A stretch of 64,000 nt of DNA from Echinometra lucunter (Eukaryota > Echinodermata > Echinoidea > Camarodonta > Echinometridae), in assembly GCA_029962745.1 (NCBI GenBank), contig CM057165.1:25403882-25467881 (forward strand), given 5' to 3'. The number at the start of each line of letters is the position of its first letter. Position 1 is the first letter of the stretch. Shown one piece after another: positions 47,492-57,529 of the stretch. The notes beneath the pieces are model-generated. The model saw only the letters and a program-made list of their open reading frames with translations, was not told where the DNA came from and ran no database searches. Both the position numbers and the translations under genes were made by a program.

Positions 47492-48692
47492 TGATAGCAG
47501 ACTGACGTCTTTAAGACGTCATAAACTGGTCGTTAACTGGTCCACACGTCATATAGACGACTATTTTTACGACGTCAATATGACGTCTTTATATGACCAA
47601 AATTTTCTCACTTTTTGTTTGACCATAATATGACGTATATTTTACGTCAGTTATTTACCACTTTTTACGTCTTTTTAAAGACCAGAATAAGGCATGTTTT
47701 TTACGTCAATTTCCCACTTTTTAACAGCTTTTGCAAGACCAAACATGAGTGTTTTTTTTACGTCAATTTTACGTCGCGATCCGATTGTAATACTCGATCG
47801 TGATTTGTCAATATTTGTGGTGGAGGTGCCGTGGTCGAGTGGTGTAAGGCGCTTGACTGGAGACCCGAAAGTCGGGGGTTCGATCCCCGCTGTATGGCAC
47901 TTATGCTCTTGAGCAAGGCATTTTATCTACATTGCTCTTTTATCGTACATCAAATAAATAAAAATGCTATATAGGCATTATTGATACCAACGTGTGCACG
48001 TGTTTTTATAATTAAGAAAAAAGTATTCATGAATGACCAGAAACGACTAAACTTTGTGGATATATAAAGATGAAATTTGATTTTTGATATTTTATGCAAT
48101 GATTGCACTATTGATATAATGAAAAATGTACTTCCGTCAATCATTATGTCGTACACAATTCAGTCAATGTCATGGGCAGGTTATTTCAGAAATACACAAT
48201 AAAATTGTAATTTCTGTTTTCTTACAAGTACTACACTACAGTCCACAGTAATGTCGATACAGAGCATCAGTAGCTAGATATAGGATGTAGGATGTTAGGG
48301 TATAGGGTTTATATGGGACGAAAGATTTTGTACGCCAAGAACATTAACAAAGAGAGAACGCCATAATGTTGTATACATTTTAAAATGTTTTTTAAACAAG
48401 CTTTGAGGTCTCTAAGACGTCTTTATGACGTCTTCTATTGGCAATATAATGACGTAAAAAAGACGTATGGCATGACGTGAAAAGACGGAAATATGACGTG
48501 ATATTTACCATCGTGAGAGCTTCCTTTGGGTCGTAAAGACGTCATACAGACGTCTTTTTTACCAATATGACGTAAAATTGACGTAAAAATATGACGTCTT
48601 ATTTTACGTCTTGTGCAGTTGCAGAGTAACGTCTTAAAAACGTAAAGATATGACGTAAATAGAACGTAATTTTGCCAGTCTCAGCTATCAGG
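47492..48692. mobile_element. GACGTC-rich TIR element nested in the hAT element
   Basis: CCTGATAGCAGACTG at the left mirrors CAGTCTCAGCTATCAGG at the right. Both ends, over about 300 bp, are packed with TGACGT/ACGTC motifs (for example AGACGTCATAAA, ATGACGTCTTTA, TTTTACGTC), inverted between the two ends. The centre holds a tRNA-derived SINE. Confidence 0.75.
47827..48000 (+). repeat. tRNA-derived SINE, copy 1
   Basis: tRNA-like head GTGGTCGAGTGGTGTAAGGC (box A) and GGGGGTTCGATCCCCGC (box B), with a Ser/Leu-type long variable arm. The body has CTTGAGCAAGGCATTTTATC, shared with the copy at 50254. Copy of a SINE rather than a tRNA gene, because head and body recur together. Confidence 0.8.
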
Positions 48693-49870
48693 GGAGGGTG
48701 TGGGAGGGGGGTATCCCCATGGACCCCCTCCCACGGTAGTGAGATTTTTGAAAAATCGTGCATGAAATGGCATATTCTGCACACTAAAATTCACTATTAG
48801 GGGTAACTTATATGAGAAGTGGCATTTAGGAGGGGCAAAGGCGAGGGAGTGAAGCAACCGAGCGGGGGAGGTGTGGAAGGGGGATACCCCCCTCCAACAG
48901 GGAGATTTTTGAAAAATCGTGCATAAAAATGGCATTTTTAGCACACGAAATTTCAGTATTAATACAGGATATAGTTGTTTAACGCAACTTTACATTACAC
49001 ACTTCCTACACATAAACAGTCAATTCAAAGGTATATGAGCAGTCTGGCCAACTATTATATCCTGGTATATCATTAAATCAGGACCAAGAGGGAATATTTT
49101 AATCAACAATATATTCGACAAAAAAGTGGAATGATGAATGTTACAGATTATTTCTAATTCATTTCCATCACCGGTGCAAGTAAAGCTTTTTCTCCTTAAT
49201 TGAAAATTTCATTTCATCCTTGTGATACAATTATAACACGTTCCATTTTCTTACGATGTAGGTATTGTCACTGTACCTAATGAAATGTTAAATGTGGGGA
49301 AGCAGAGCGGCAAATTGGTACTATTATAGTGCTCCCATTATTTCTCATGTTTTATATGCATTTAGCATGACAAACTGCGCAAAAAAGCACTTCCCCCTCC
49401 ACATGATTTTCTTTATTAAAATGCTCTCTCTCAAGCGTAATTAAAATTTGACCTATTGATATTGTAACGAGGGACATATCTTCAAGCTTTGTAATTATAA
49501 TGGTTACTGTTTGCCAGTATATACTTGATGCGCGTTGGTCCATAAGAGTATAGCCAATTATCTTCAGAGCTTGCTTGATTGAATAAATAAAGGGTTGAAT
49601 CAATAAACAAGTTTCAAACCAGATATTAAATGCAATCGATTTCTTTCTATCGAATTACTTTCATTTCGCAGTGTAGGGTAAGTTATGTGAAGTGGACTCA
49701 ATGAAAATTTTTAATATTATTATTTTTTATTTTTCATTCATTTTTAAAACATTTTTTTCTATTTTTTTTTGCTCGCCGATCAACAGGGGAATGGCCCCCC
49801 TGTGCCCCCCCCCCTTGGCTACGCCAGTGCGTAATCCTGAATTTGCCGATGATTGTCATACAGTATACAC

Positions 49871-49968
49871 CAGTCACACCGAATATCGACCTACTAGAAA
49901 CCGATAATAGACCAAACGGACGATTACAATATAGCCGAGGTTTCACCGGTTATCCGTTGGTGTGACTG
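49871..49968. mobile_element. Small palindromic MITE
   Basis: CAGTCACACCGAATATCG at the left mirrors TTGGTGTGACTG at the right, about 98 bp. Confidence 0.5.
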
Positions 49969-50253
49969 AGGGGTGCAGAGAAATTCATCCCAGGAAAGCA
50001 TACCTTTAAATCTCAGATAATCGAGGCGTCATTCCCCCCTAAATATTCGAACTATAAAGGTGCTTTTAAAGGCTTAAAAGTAATCGATTCCAGTGCCAAC
50101 CCCGTGCATTATTGATTTGCAACGAAAATGTATTTGCCAGCGTCACATAATTAAGTTGGCAAGTCGTTGTTTATACGGCAATAAGTAAGAAAACTTTAAT
50201 GTTTTGCAGGAGTGGGGAGATGAGGGAAATCTTTTGCCAAAATAGGAGGTGGA

Positions 50254-50430
50254 GGTACCGTGGTCCAGTGGTTTAAGGCGCTTGACTGTAGGCGCGAGAA
50301 TCGAAGGTTCGACCCCCGGCACGGCACTTATGCCCTTGAGCAAGGCATTTTATCTACATTGCTCTTTTATCGTATATCAAAGAATTAACGTGCTGTATAG
50401 GCATATTGTTGCCAACGTGTGCGTGTGTGT
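50254..50430 (+). repeat. tRNA-derived SINE, copy 2
   Basis: CCGTGGTCCAGTGGTTTAAG (box A) and AAGGTTCGACCCCCGGC (box B), then the same CTTGAGCAAGGCATTTTATC body as 47827 and a GTGTGTGT tail region. Confidence 0.8.
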
Positions 50431-50699
50431 TTAAAAAGAGAAATAATCTACCAAGAACTCACTTTTTTGTGTACTCACACACTCGAGTACACCCTCACAC
50501 TCACCCTCGCCCACATACACCCACACACATACTATCGGCACTTCCTAATCCCATCTCTGTTTTTTTAAAGCATTTCAAATAGATATTTTACTACTATAGC
50601 CGTCGTTTATGATAGATTTATCAAAAATTTCAATAGCTGAATGATAAAAAAAAATTATTCTTCTTTGAAAATTGTGTGGGATATATTCCCCCATCCCCT

Positions 50700-51560
50700 G
50701 CGGTTTACGCCAAGTGGAAGCATTATGTCTGGGAGTCTTTCCCGAAGTTGTCACCCCATTTTATGTATCAGATTAACCCGGCCCTTAAAGGTACAAAGAC
50801 AAACATCTCTCTCCCAAAAATTTGTCAGCCTGAACGTAGCCGCCGGGGGTGGCCCCCAGGGCCCCACAAAAGGACTCTAAAGTCGGGTTGATTTGGCCCA
50901 AGGTGTGCACCAAACTTTGTCAGAAGGAATATGATTACCAAAACACAAACACTTACCAAATTAATTTTTCAGTCGGGATGCAGTCGGGATGGGTTGTCAG
51001 ACGACCCTTGAAAATTGGCGTAAATTTTTCCCCTTATAGAAGGCCCATAGACCAAATTTTGCCAGAAGGGAGAGGTATGGCTTTACATTCCAAACATATA
51101 GAAACTGACAAATATTTCCTTCAGAAAGGTGTCTAACACTCCCTTGAAGAAAAAACCACCAAAATGCCTTTGACCAAGCTTTGCTGCCCCCAAATGCTCT
51201 GGATGTAGAGAATTTTTTTTTTAAATTTTACTTTCCAACCTTAATAACTAAAAAAATCAATTCAGGTCAATTCATACAGAACAATCTTGGGTAGGCTGTA
51301 GTTTTCTTTGGGTGCAATTTGACGTGGATGTTAATTTCAATGATAAGCTATTAAATTTTGAAAGTCATATTGCTTTTTCAAAAGCAGTAAAATAATAATG
51401 TCACGATCATGTGAACACAACTATAATTGTCTAACTTCACCTGTCCGAAAATATATAACAGAGCAGCTTGCAAGATATTCGTGTAATTAACACATGAATG
51501 CTAAATTTCAGCATGGCAGTCACATAGTCCAGGCATTCGTCCTACGAATGAAATAAAGGC
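50700..51560 (+). repeat. Diverged half-copy of the 31120 foldback family
   Basis: Shares in order AAAGTCGGGTTGATTT, TGCACCAAACTTTGTCAG, GTCAGACGACCC and CCTTCAGAAAGG with the left arm of 31120-32548. Only one arm is apparent. Confidence 0.6.
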
Positions 51561-52484
51561 AATACACTGACCCATAACTCTCTTAACTTATCTTGTGGGG
51601 CCCTGCACATAAAAACATGAAAATATGACATAACACATGTACAAGAAATGTTGCAATACAAATATTAAAACAATATCTTAAAAGAAAATTAGAGAGTGGT
51701 AAATAATGAAATTACAATAACACAAAAAGACATGAACCATCCAGCTTTAGTCAGTTTCGAGCGATGAACCATTTTCCATATTCATTTAGGTTCTAAAAGT
51801 CAGGATTTTTCTACATGTCAGAAAAATGATTCCATATTCCAAACAAACTGTAGAAACGTAGTTTATACGAAATGATATTGTTAATCATACTTCAGTGTAA
51901 ATATACTTCTCTCATTTGAAATAATAACAGGAAAAAAGATTACTGTCTATTGCGAATGTTAAGGTAAGTATTTTGCAAAACCTCTACATCAGTTTTCAAC
52001 ATGTCATCATCTCCGCATGGAGATAAACCACCTTGACGTCACTGTGCCAGTGAGGCATCGTGTCTTTTTCTTTGACATGGTAAGCTGTGTTTAACTATCA
52101 TACACACACACGCACACCCACACCCTCACACACCATATAATAATGATATTAATGAAGTCAACATTTATATAGCGCTTATTAGAAATTCTCTCTAAGCGCT
52201 TTATCACATAATTATCATTAACATTGAAAGACACGTGTGGAAAGATAATACCTGTTATTTGTATAGGCTGATCAAAGTGTATTGTGTATTAAACATTGTA
52301 ATCAACGACACTTTTACAAATATGATATTTTCAACTCACCTGTTTGTAAAATTATAACATAATCTTGATGACTGTTGTTACTTTTTAGGATAGCAAGATT
52401 ATTTGAAAGAACGATTCGAGGGTAAACATGGCGATAAAGACATTATTTGGAAACGTTATCAAGTTATGAGGAATCAAGTCAATT
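51561..52484. other. Intergenic, no gene recognised
   Basis: AT-rich sequence with a (CA)n-like tract at 52103-52132 and CACTTTATATAGCGC-like sequence near 52165. No frame of interest. Confidence 0.45.
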
Positions 52485-54478
52485 CAATTCAATTCATTTA
52501 TTTTGGAAAAATGAAATTAAAATACATTATAATTTTACAATAACATAAAATTCGTGTATACAATATTCTGCGGGGCTTTCCTCGAAGGTTAAAAACCTGT
52601 AATTTAGGATCACCCATGTACAGTACAATGAAAAATATACAGATATTATACTAACCATACAGCAAGAAAACAATTTGAAAAAGAGACACATAAATAACAA
52701 TTAAAACGAGAAAGGAAAAGAAAGGGGAAAGGGGATGGGGGGATATGTATTATAACAATTAATTAACTGTGATTATTAATTACTAATAAGATTTTGTACT
52801 GGCTCCTAAAAGAAGATAGAAATTGCGATTTTGTTATATCATGGGGTATCATGTTCCAGTGCTTGTGACCAAGGTAACTTATTGCCTTAGCTCCAAAACT
52901 TGTTTTAACGGACCATATGGAATTTATTTGAAGATCTAGTATTGCAATTATGAACTTGACTGTTATATTGAAAAAGATCTGAAAATGGGGAAGGTAATAA
53001 GCCATTTTTATATTTATACATGAAAGTTGCGATTTCTTGTTTATTTATATCATATATGGTTAATAATGATAATTTCTTTAAGATAGGGTAAGATGGGACT
53101 AAATAGTGCGAATTATTAACTATTCTTAAACATCTCTTCTGAACTTTAAATAATGAGTCTAATTCAGTATGTGTTGCATTTGTAGCCCATACAATATTAC
53201 AATATTTCAAATATGGGAAAATAATGGAATGGTATAAAGTTACTAAATTTTCTGGTAAAAAACTATATTTTAGATTATTCATTAAGCTAGTATTTCTGTT
53301 AACCTTACGTAAAACATTTAAAATATGTTCTTTGAATCCCAAGCAATTATCCAATATTACACTCAAAAAATTAACAGAGTTGCTAAATTGAATACGTTTG
53401 TTATCAATATAAGCGTTAAGATTATCATTACTGTTTAAGGGACAACTTATTCTAGCTGTGTTTGTGATATTAGTTTCTATATGAGTTTTAGCTTTTCGAA
53501 AATAAATACATTTAGTTTTATCAACATTAAGGGATAACTTATTTGCTTTTATCCAGTCAGATATTTTCTCTAGTTCATTATTCAAAACGCGAACAGTATC
53601 AGTTTAAGTATTGGACGAGAAGAATACACTAGTGTCATCAGCAAATTGATAGAAGGTTAATAAGGTAGATGATTCTGAAAGGTCGTTTATGTATAAAAGA
53701 AAAAGCAAGGGGCCCAGTATTGATCCTCGAGGTACTCCAATAGAGACATTGAAAGAAGAAGATAAAACACCGTGGACAAAAGTATGTTGGACTCTATTTG
53801 AAAGATAATCCCTAAACAAATCTAATGCTATCCCTCTTATGCCATATCGATATAATTTAAATAAAAGAAGTGAGTGATCCATCGAGTCGAACGCTTTAGA
53901 TAAGTCTAAGAAAACGCCTGTTATGTGTTCGTTTGCTTGACATGATCGTAGTATTATTTGTTGGACTTTTAAAAGAACATGTTCACGTGAATACCTGGGT
54001 CTAAATCCATATTGGCTATCACTTAACATATTATTGTTATTTAGAAACTTATTTAATCGGTTATACATAACTCTCTCTAATAATTTAGAAAAACACGGTA
54101 GTAGAGAGATGGGTCTATAGTTGTTAAATTTGCAGGGATCATCTTTCTTATAAACTGGGATTACTTTAGATTCTTTAAGTTTAGAGGGTACTTTACCAGA
54201 TATAAATGACATTGAATACGGGCAAGACAATGGTATGAATAATACGTTTGACAATTCTACAGCTTATATGATCAATTCCACAACTTGCATTACTTCTAAG
54301 ATATTTCCTTACATTGATTAATTCACTCATATTTACAGGAGATAAAAATAAAGAATTAACTCCACTTGTTTGACAATAGAATTGATAAGAATGAATAGGT
54401 TGTGGTATTGAGTCACTAATAAATTTTCTAATGTTTGTGAACTTCAACTTCGGCCTACCAGGCCGACTATGATATATG

Positions 54479-54533
<55 letters not shown>

Positions 54534-54545
54534 ATACATACATAC
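52485..54545 (-). pseudogene. Jockey-superfamily LINE, nearly open reverse transcriptase
   Basis: Reading frame segments are 54543-54193 (SELINVRKYLRSNASCGIDH), 54225-53604 (KVIPVYKKDDPCKFNNYRP, FLDLSKAFDSMDHSLLL, GVPRGSILGPLLFLLYINDL, FADDTSVFF) and 53603-52905 (DWIKANKLSLNVDKTKC). The last two are in the same frame, separated by a single TAA at about 53604-53606; one frameshift near 54210 and one near 52910 complete the damage. The catalytic box is FADD in place of the commoner YADD. It is 5'-truncated exactly at a (TA)n tract, and the 3' tail reaches AATTCAATTCATTTATTTTG at about 52485. Confidence 0.85.
54480..54535. repeat. (TA)n microsatellite
   Basis: TATATA run then CATACATACATA; border between the truncated LINE and Penelope-like ends. 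Confidence 0.95.
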
Positions 54546-54559
54546 ATATGTATACGTGA

Positions 54560-54960
54560 GATAAAGAAGGGTAAGGTACAAGATGACGCAGGTCTGGACC
54601 ACAAGATTGATAAGCTTTCGGCTCTAGGCCTTCATCAGATTTATGTTAAGTTTCATTTTCCTTATTTCGTTAAATCATACCGCTTTCTTATTCCGATTGA
54701 TTTAAAATTTTTATTTTCCTGTGCGTTAATCATGATCATGTTGCTTTATTTATAATCATCTTGATTCCGTTTTGTTGCCTGTCAAGTTGCTCATCATTAT
54801 AATTTGTTATGATTTGTTTTATTTATTTTGTTTCATTTTGTTTTGATTTACATAGCAAATAAATCTGATGAAGGCCTAGAGCCGAAAGCTTATCAATCTT
54901 GTGGTCCAGACCTGCGTCATCTTGTACCTTTCCCTTCTTTGTCTCACGTATATACATATA
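54560..54960. mobile_element. Penelope-like terminal repeats, inverted pair with hammerhead-like cores
   Basis: About 100 bp at 54560-54645 recurs inverted at 54855-54955 (shared GCTTATCAATCTTGTGGTCC and AGACCTGCGTCATCTTGTAC). Each carries CTGATGA, a GGC/GCC stem with loop CTAGA, then GAAA (54865-54887 plus; 54638-54616 minus), which is the hammerhead ribozyme catalytic core seen in Penelope-like element ends. Confidence 0.65.
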
Positions 54961-55019
54961 AAATGGTACAACCGGCTGATACATACATCCAAACCTTTCT
55001 CGCTACATACATACATACA

Positions 55020-55670
55020 TATATATATAAGTGTGAGGATAAGATGAGGCGAAACACGGACGTAGCTGAACTTCAAAACTTTGATTACAAGCTCTCGGCC
55101 TACCCGGTACCCGGTCTTCTTCAGGTTCCTGAAAATACAAACATATGATATATATGCTTTTCTGAAATGGATCACTGCTCTCGATCTCTCATCCTCTCTC
55201 TCTCTCTTTCTCTTTCTTTCTCTCACATTCTCTCTTTTTCTCTCTCCCTCACTCTGCCGCCTTTCCAGTTTCCCCGTAGACAATGTCAAAGGTCCGTAAT
55301 TTACTCACACTTGATCGCACATTTTCACAGACACCCACCAGACAGCACATATTATACTTAACTTTTGTTGAGCCATAGTTACACATAATTTGCATATGTT
55401 CGTTCAATATTTTATTAAGTTACCGGTATTAAGCGTAGCCTTGAATATGTATGCTGGTGATATATAGCACTGTTATGAAATATGTGTTTTGCTGTAAGTT
55501 GCCTACGGCACGCTCACAATGACATGTGTAATAAGGCATAATTATATCATATGTTTGTATCTTCAGAAATCTGGAGAAGGCCGGGTAGGCCGAAAGCTTG
55601 TAATTAAAGTTTTGAAGTTCAGCTACGTTCGTGTTTCGCCTCATCTTATCCTCACACTTGCATATCTATC
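55020..55670. mobile_element. Penelope-like terminal repeats, second inverted pair
   Basis: GTGTGAGGATAAGATGAGGC at 55030 recurs inverted at about 55665, together with GAACTTCAAAACTTTGAT and the core region. Cores are CTGAAGA...GAGA (minus, 55124-55093) and CTGGAGA...GAAA (plus, 55571-55595), both off consensus. Pyrimidine (TCTC)n lies between at 55193-55250. A (TA)n tract flanks the pair at 55717-55760. Confidence 0.6.
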
Positions 55671-55714
55671 CGACACGCCGTCGAAATGTTGAAGTTGGGT
55701 ATCTTCGCAATTAA

Positions 55715-55764
<50 letters not shown>

Positions 55765-55839
55765 AAATTTGGCAAATGCAAACAACTTTGGCAACTCCTT
55801 TGTAAATAATAAACACTGAAAGAAATGAACTGCTGGCCC

Positions 55840-55910
55840 GCCTCTGTGGTCTAGTGGTAAGGCATTGGCGTTCTAAGCCAGTGACCCGGGTTCGATTCCC
55901 GGCGGAGGCA
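55840..55910 (+). tRNA. tRNA-like cloverleaf, anticodon TCT (Arg-like); possibly a mobile pseudogene
   Basis: Acceptor GCCTCTG/CGGAGGC, D-stem GTCT/AGGC, anticodon stem TTGGC/GCCAG with loop GTTCTAA, T-arm CCGGG-TTCGATT-CCCGG, discriminator A, then a T6 run. All stems close. The downstream 60 bp resembles the flank of the copy at 56309 (CAAAATGG...GACAGCTCTGGGGAAC), which suggests a duplicated or mobile unit. Confidence 0.55.
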
Positions 55911-56085
55911 TTTTTTCAACCCTTGATTCAAAATGGATGACAGCTCTGGGGAACATTGAGGGAGCTACGCAATTATTATTCCCCCATTTTCATTTCTTTC
56001 AGTATATATATATATTTTATAGTTCAGGAGTTCAAGACTTTATTTTTTCATTTCTAAAAACAAAAAATAACAAATATATATATAA

Positions 56086-56134
<49 letters not shown>

Positions 56135-56308
56135 ATTATTTGTTTTTTTAGAAATGTATCCTAAAGCATTCGCTCGGATCCAGCTGAGGTGTGCGGCAGG
56201 TCATTGTTCGAAACTCATCTGCCACCGACAAATGAATTAATTAGTGAGGGTTGAAGATTTGTCAGTCTGTCGGTTAAGCGAATTTGGAGTCGCCGAAACC
56301 TCTGGCCC

Positions 56309-56380
56309 GTCTCCGTGGTCTAGTGGTTAAGGCATTGGCGTTCATAGCCAAAGGCCCGGGTTCGATTCCCGGCGGAGATA
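56309..56380 (+). tRNA. tRNA-like cloverleaf, anticodon TCA; probable tRNA-derived pseudogene
   Basis: Same fold as 55840: GTCTCCG/CGGAGAT, GTCT/AGGC, TTGGC/GCCAA with loop GTTCATA, perfect T-arm, T6 just after. The anticodon would read UGA. It lacks the extra length of a selenocysteine tRNA, so a functional role is unlikely without further evidence. Confidence 0.45.
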
Positions 56381-56569
56381 TTTTTTCAACATTTGCAGAA
56401 ATTTCCAAAATGGTAGGACAGCTCTGGGGAACTTTGATTCATGCTACGCTATTATTCTCTCAGTTGTCTCACATGTATTTATTTCCACGAGATTTGCCAA
56501 AGCTGTTGTATATGTTACCTGATCACAAATATATATGTATATAGCGGGAGAGGTTGGAATGTTTTTACC

Positions 56570-56880
56570 GGCCGGTTGTACCATGTTAAAATCGATGTAT
56601 GGGAAAAGAGGTACTGGTACAGGATGAGGCAGGATCTCACGATTGTTGTCGATAAGCTTTCTCGACCTCAAGTGTCTCGACCTCAGGTGATTTTTCAGGT
56701 GTGCATGTCGACTTGAGTTTGCCATGAAGTACGATAGTCCGCGCCCGCATCTACACGTATACAGTATAGTACGGACTCTACTTTGCTCAAAAATTTTCTA
56801 AGTCCCGCTCTCGACTTGAGGTGTCTCGACCTCAAGTGTCCCGATCTCAGATGGTTTTTCAGGTGTGCATTTCCATTGCT
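56570..56880. repeat. Penelope-like or related end fragments
   Basis: GATAAGCTTTCTCGACCTCA and a direct, worn repeat of TCGACCTCAAGTGTC...CAGGTGTGCAT (56655-56710 and 56815-56872) resemble the GAAAGCTTATC end segments at 54600-54890. A (TA)n tract follows at 56884. Confidence 0.4.
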
Positions 56881-56920
56881 GCATATATATATATATATAT
56901 ACATACATATATATGCATAT

Positions 56921-57238
56921 ATCAGCAACGGAAATACCCACATGAGAGTCTACCCGGGGTAGGACCCCCTGGGGTAGACCATCCCCGGATAGACTAGGGA
57001 ACTTAAACATTTTATGTATTTTTTTAAAACGTAAAATGTTTTAAGTTCCCTAATCAATCCGGGGTTGGTCTACCCGAGGGGACCCAACCCCGGGTTGACT
57101 GGGGAACTTAAACATTTTGTATGTATGTTTCTTTACGTAAAATGTTGAAGTTTCCTAGTCTACCCGGGGTTGGTGTACCCCTGGGGGCCCTAGCTACCCC
57201 GGGTATAGACTCTCATGTGGGTATTTCCATAGCTGCAT
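56921..57238. mobile_element. Palindromic element with CCCGGG-rich interior
   Basis: CAGCAACGGAAATACCCACA at the left mirrors TGTGGGTATTTCCATAGCTG at the right, flanked on both sides by (TA)n. Inside are two hairpins formed by GGGAACTTAAACATTTT facing AAAATGTT..AAGTTCCC, and several CTACCCGGGGT blocks. Confidence 0.7.
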
Positions 57239-57529
57239 AATATATACATATATATATATATTGAATGTATGTATGCCTACATTAGTCATGAACAAAAATT
57301 GAGAAACAATCGGAGAGTAGGTCAAACTTGATCTGAAGTGGTATTTAAAAAAAACACACACACAATTTCAGTGTCCCAAGGATAAATTGCAGCAGAATTT
57401 ACAATTTAGGTAGCCCTTATTTATAGTATACTATAGGCTTCCTCCACCAATTTCATTACTTCGTCATTCAGTTCCATCAATCTCATCGCCTAATCAAAGG
57501 CAGACTTTCAGGTCCCAAGACAAGGCTGA

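Larger units (their letters stand above)
47407..49829. mobile_element. hAT-type element containing nested insertions
   Basis: CACTGGCGTAGCCAGG at the left mirrors GGCTACGCCAGTG at the right. Flanks CGTAATAC (47399-47406) and CGTAATCC (49830-49837) are an 8-bp duplication with one change. The interior repeats GAGATTTTTGAAAAATCGTG at about 48740 and 48900. It is broken by the element at 47492. Confidence 0.8.

Noticed and set aside
47827..47900. Genuine tRNA-Ser/Leu gene
   Set aside because: Head is followed by a body shared with 50254; acceptor stem and anticodon arm are imperfect.
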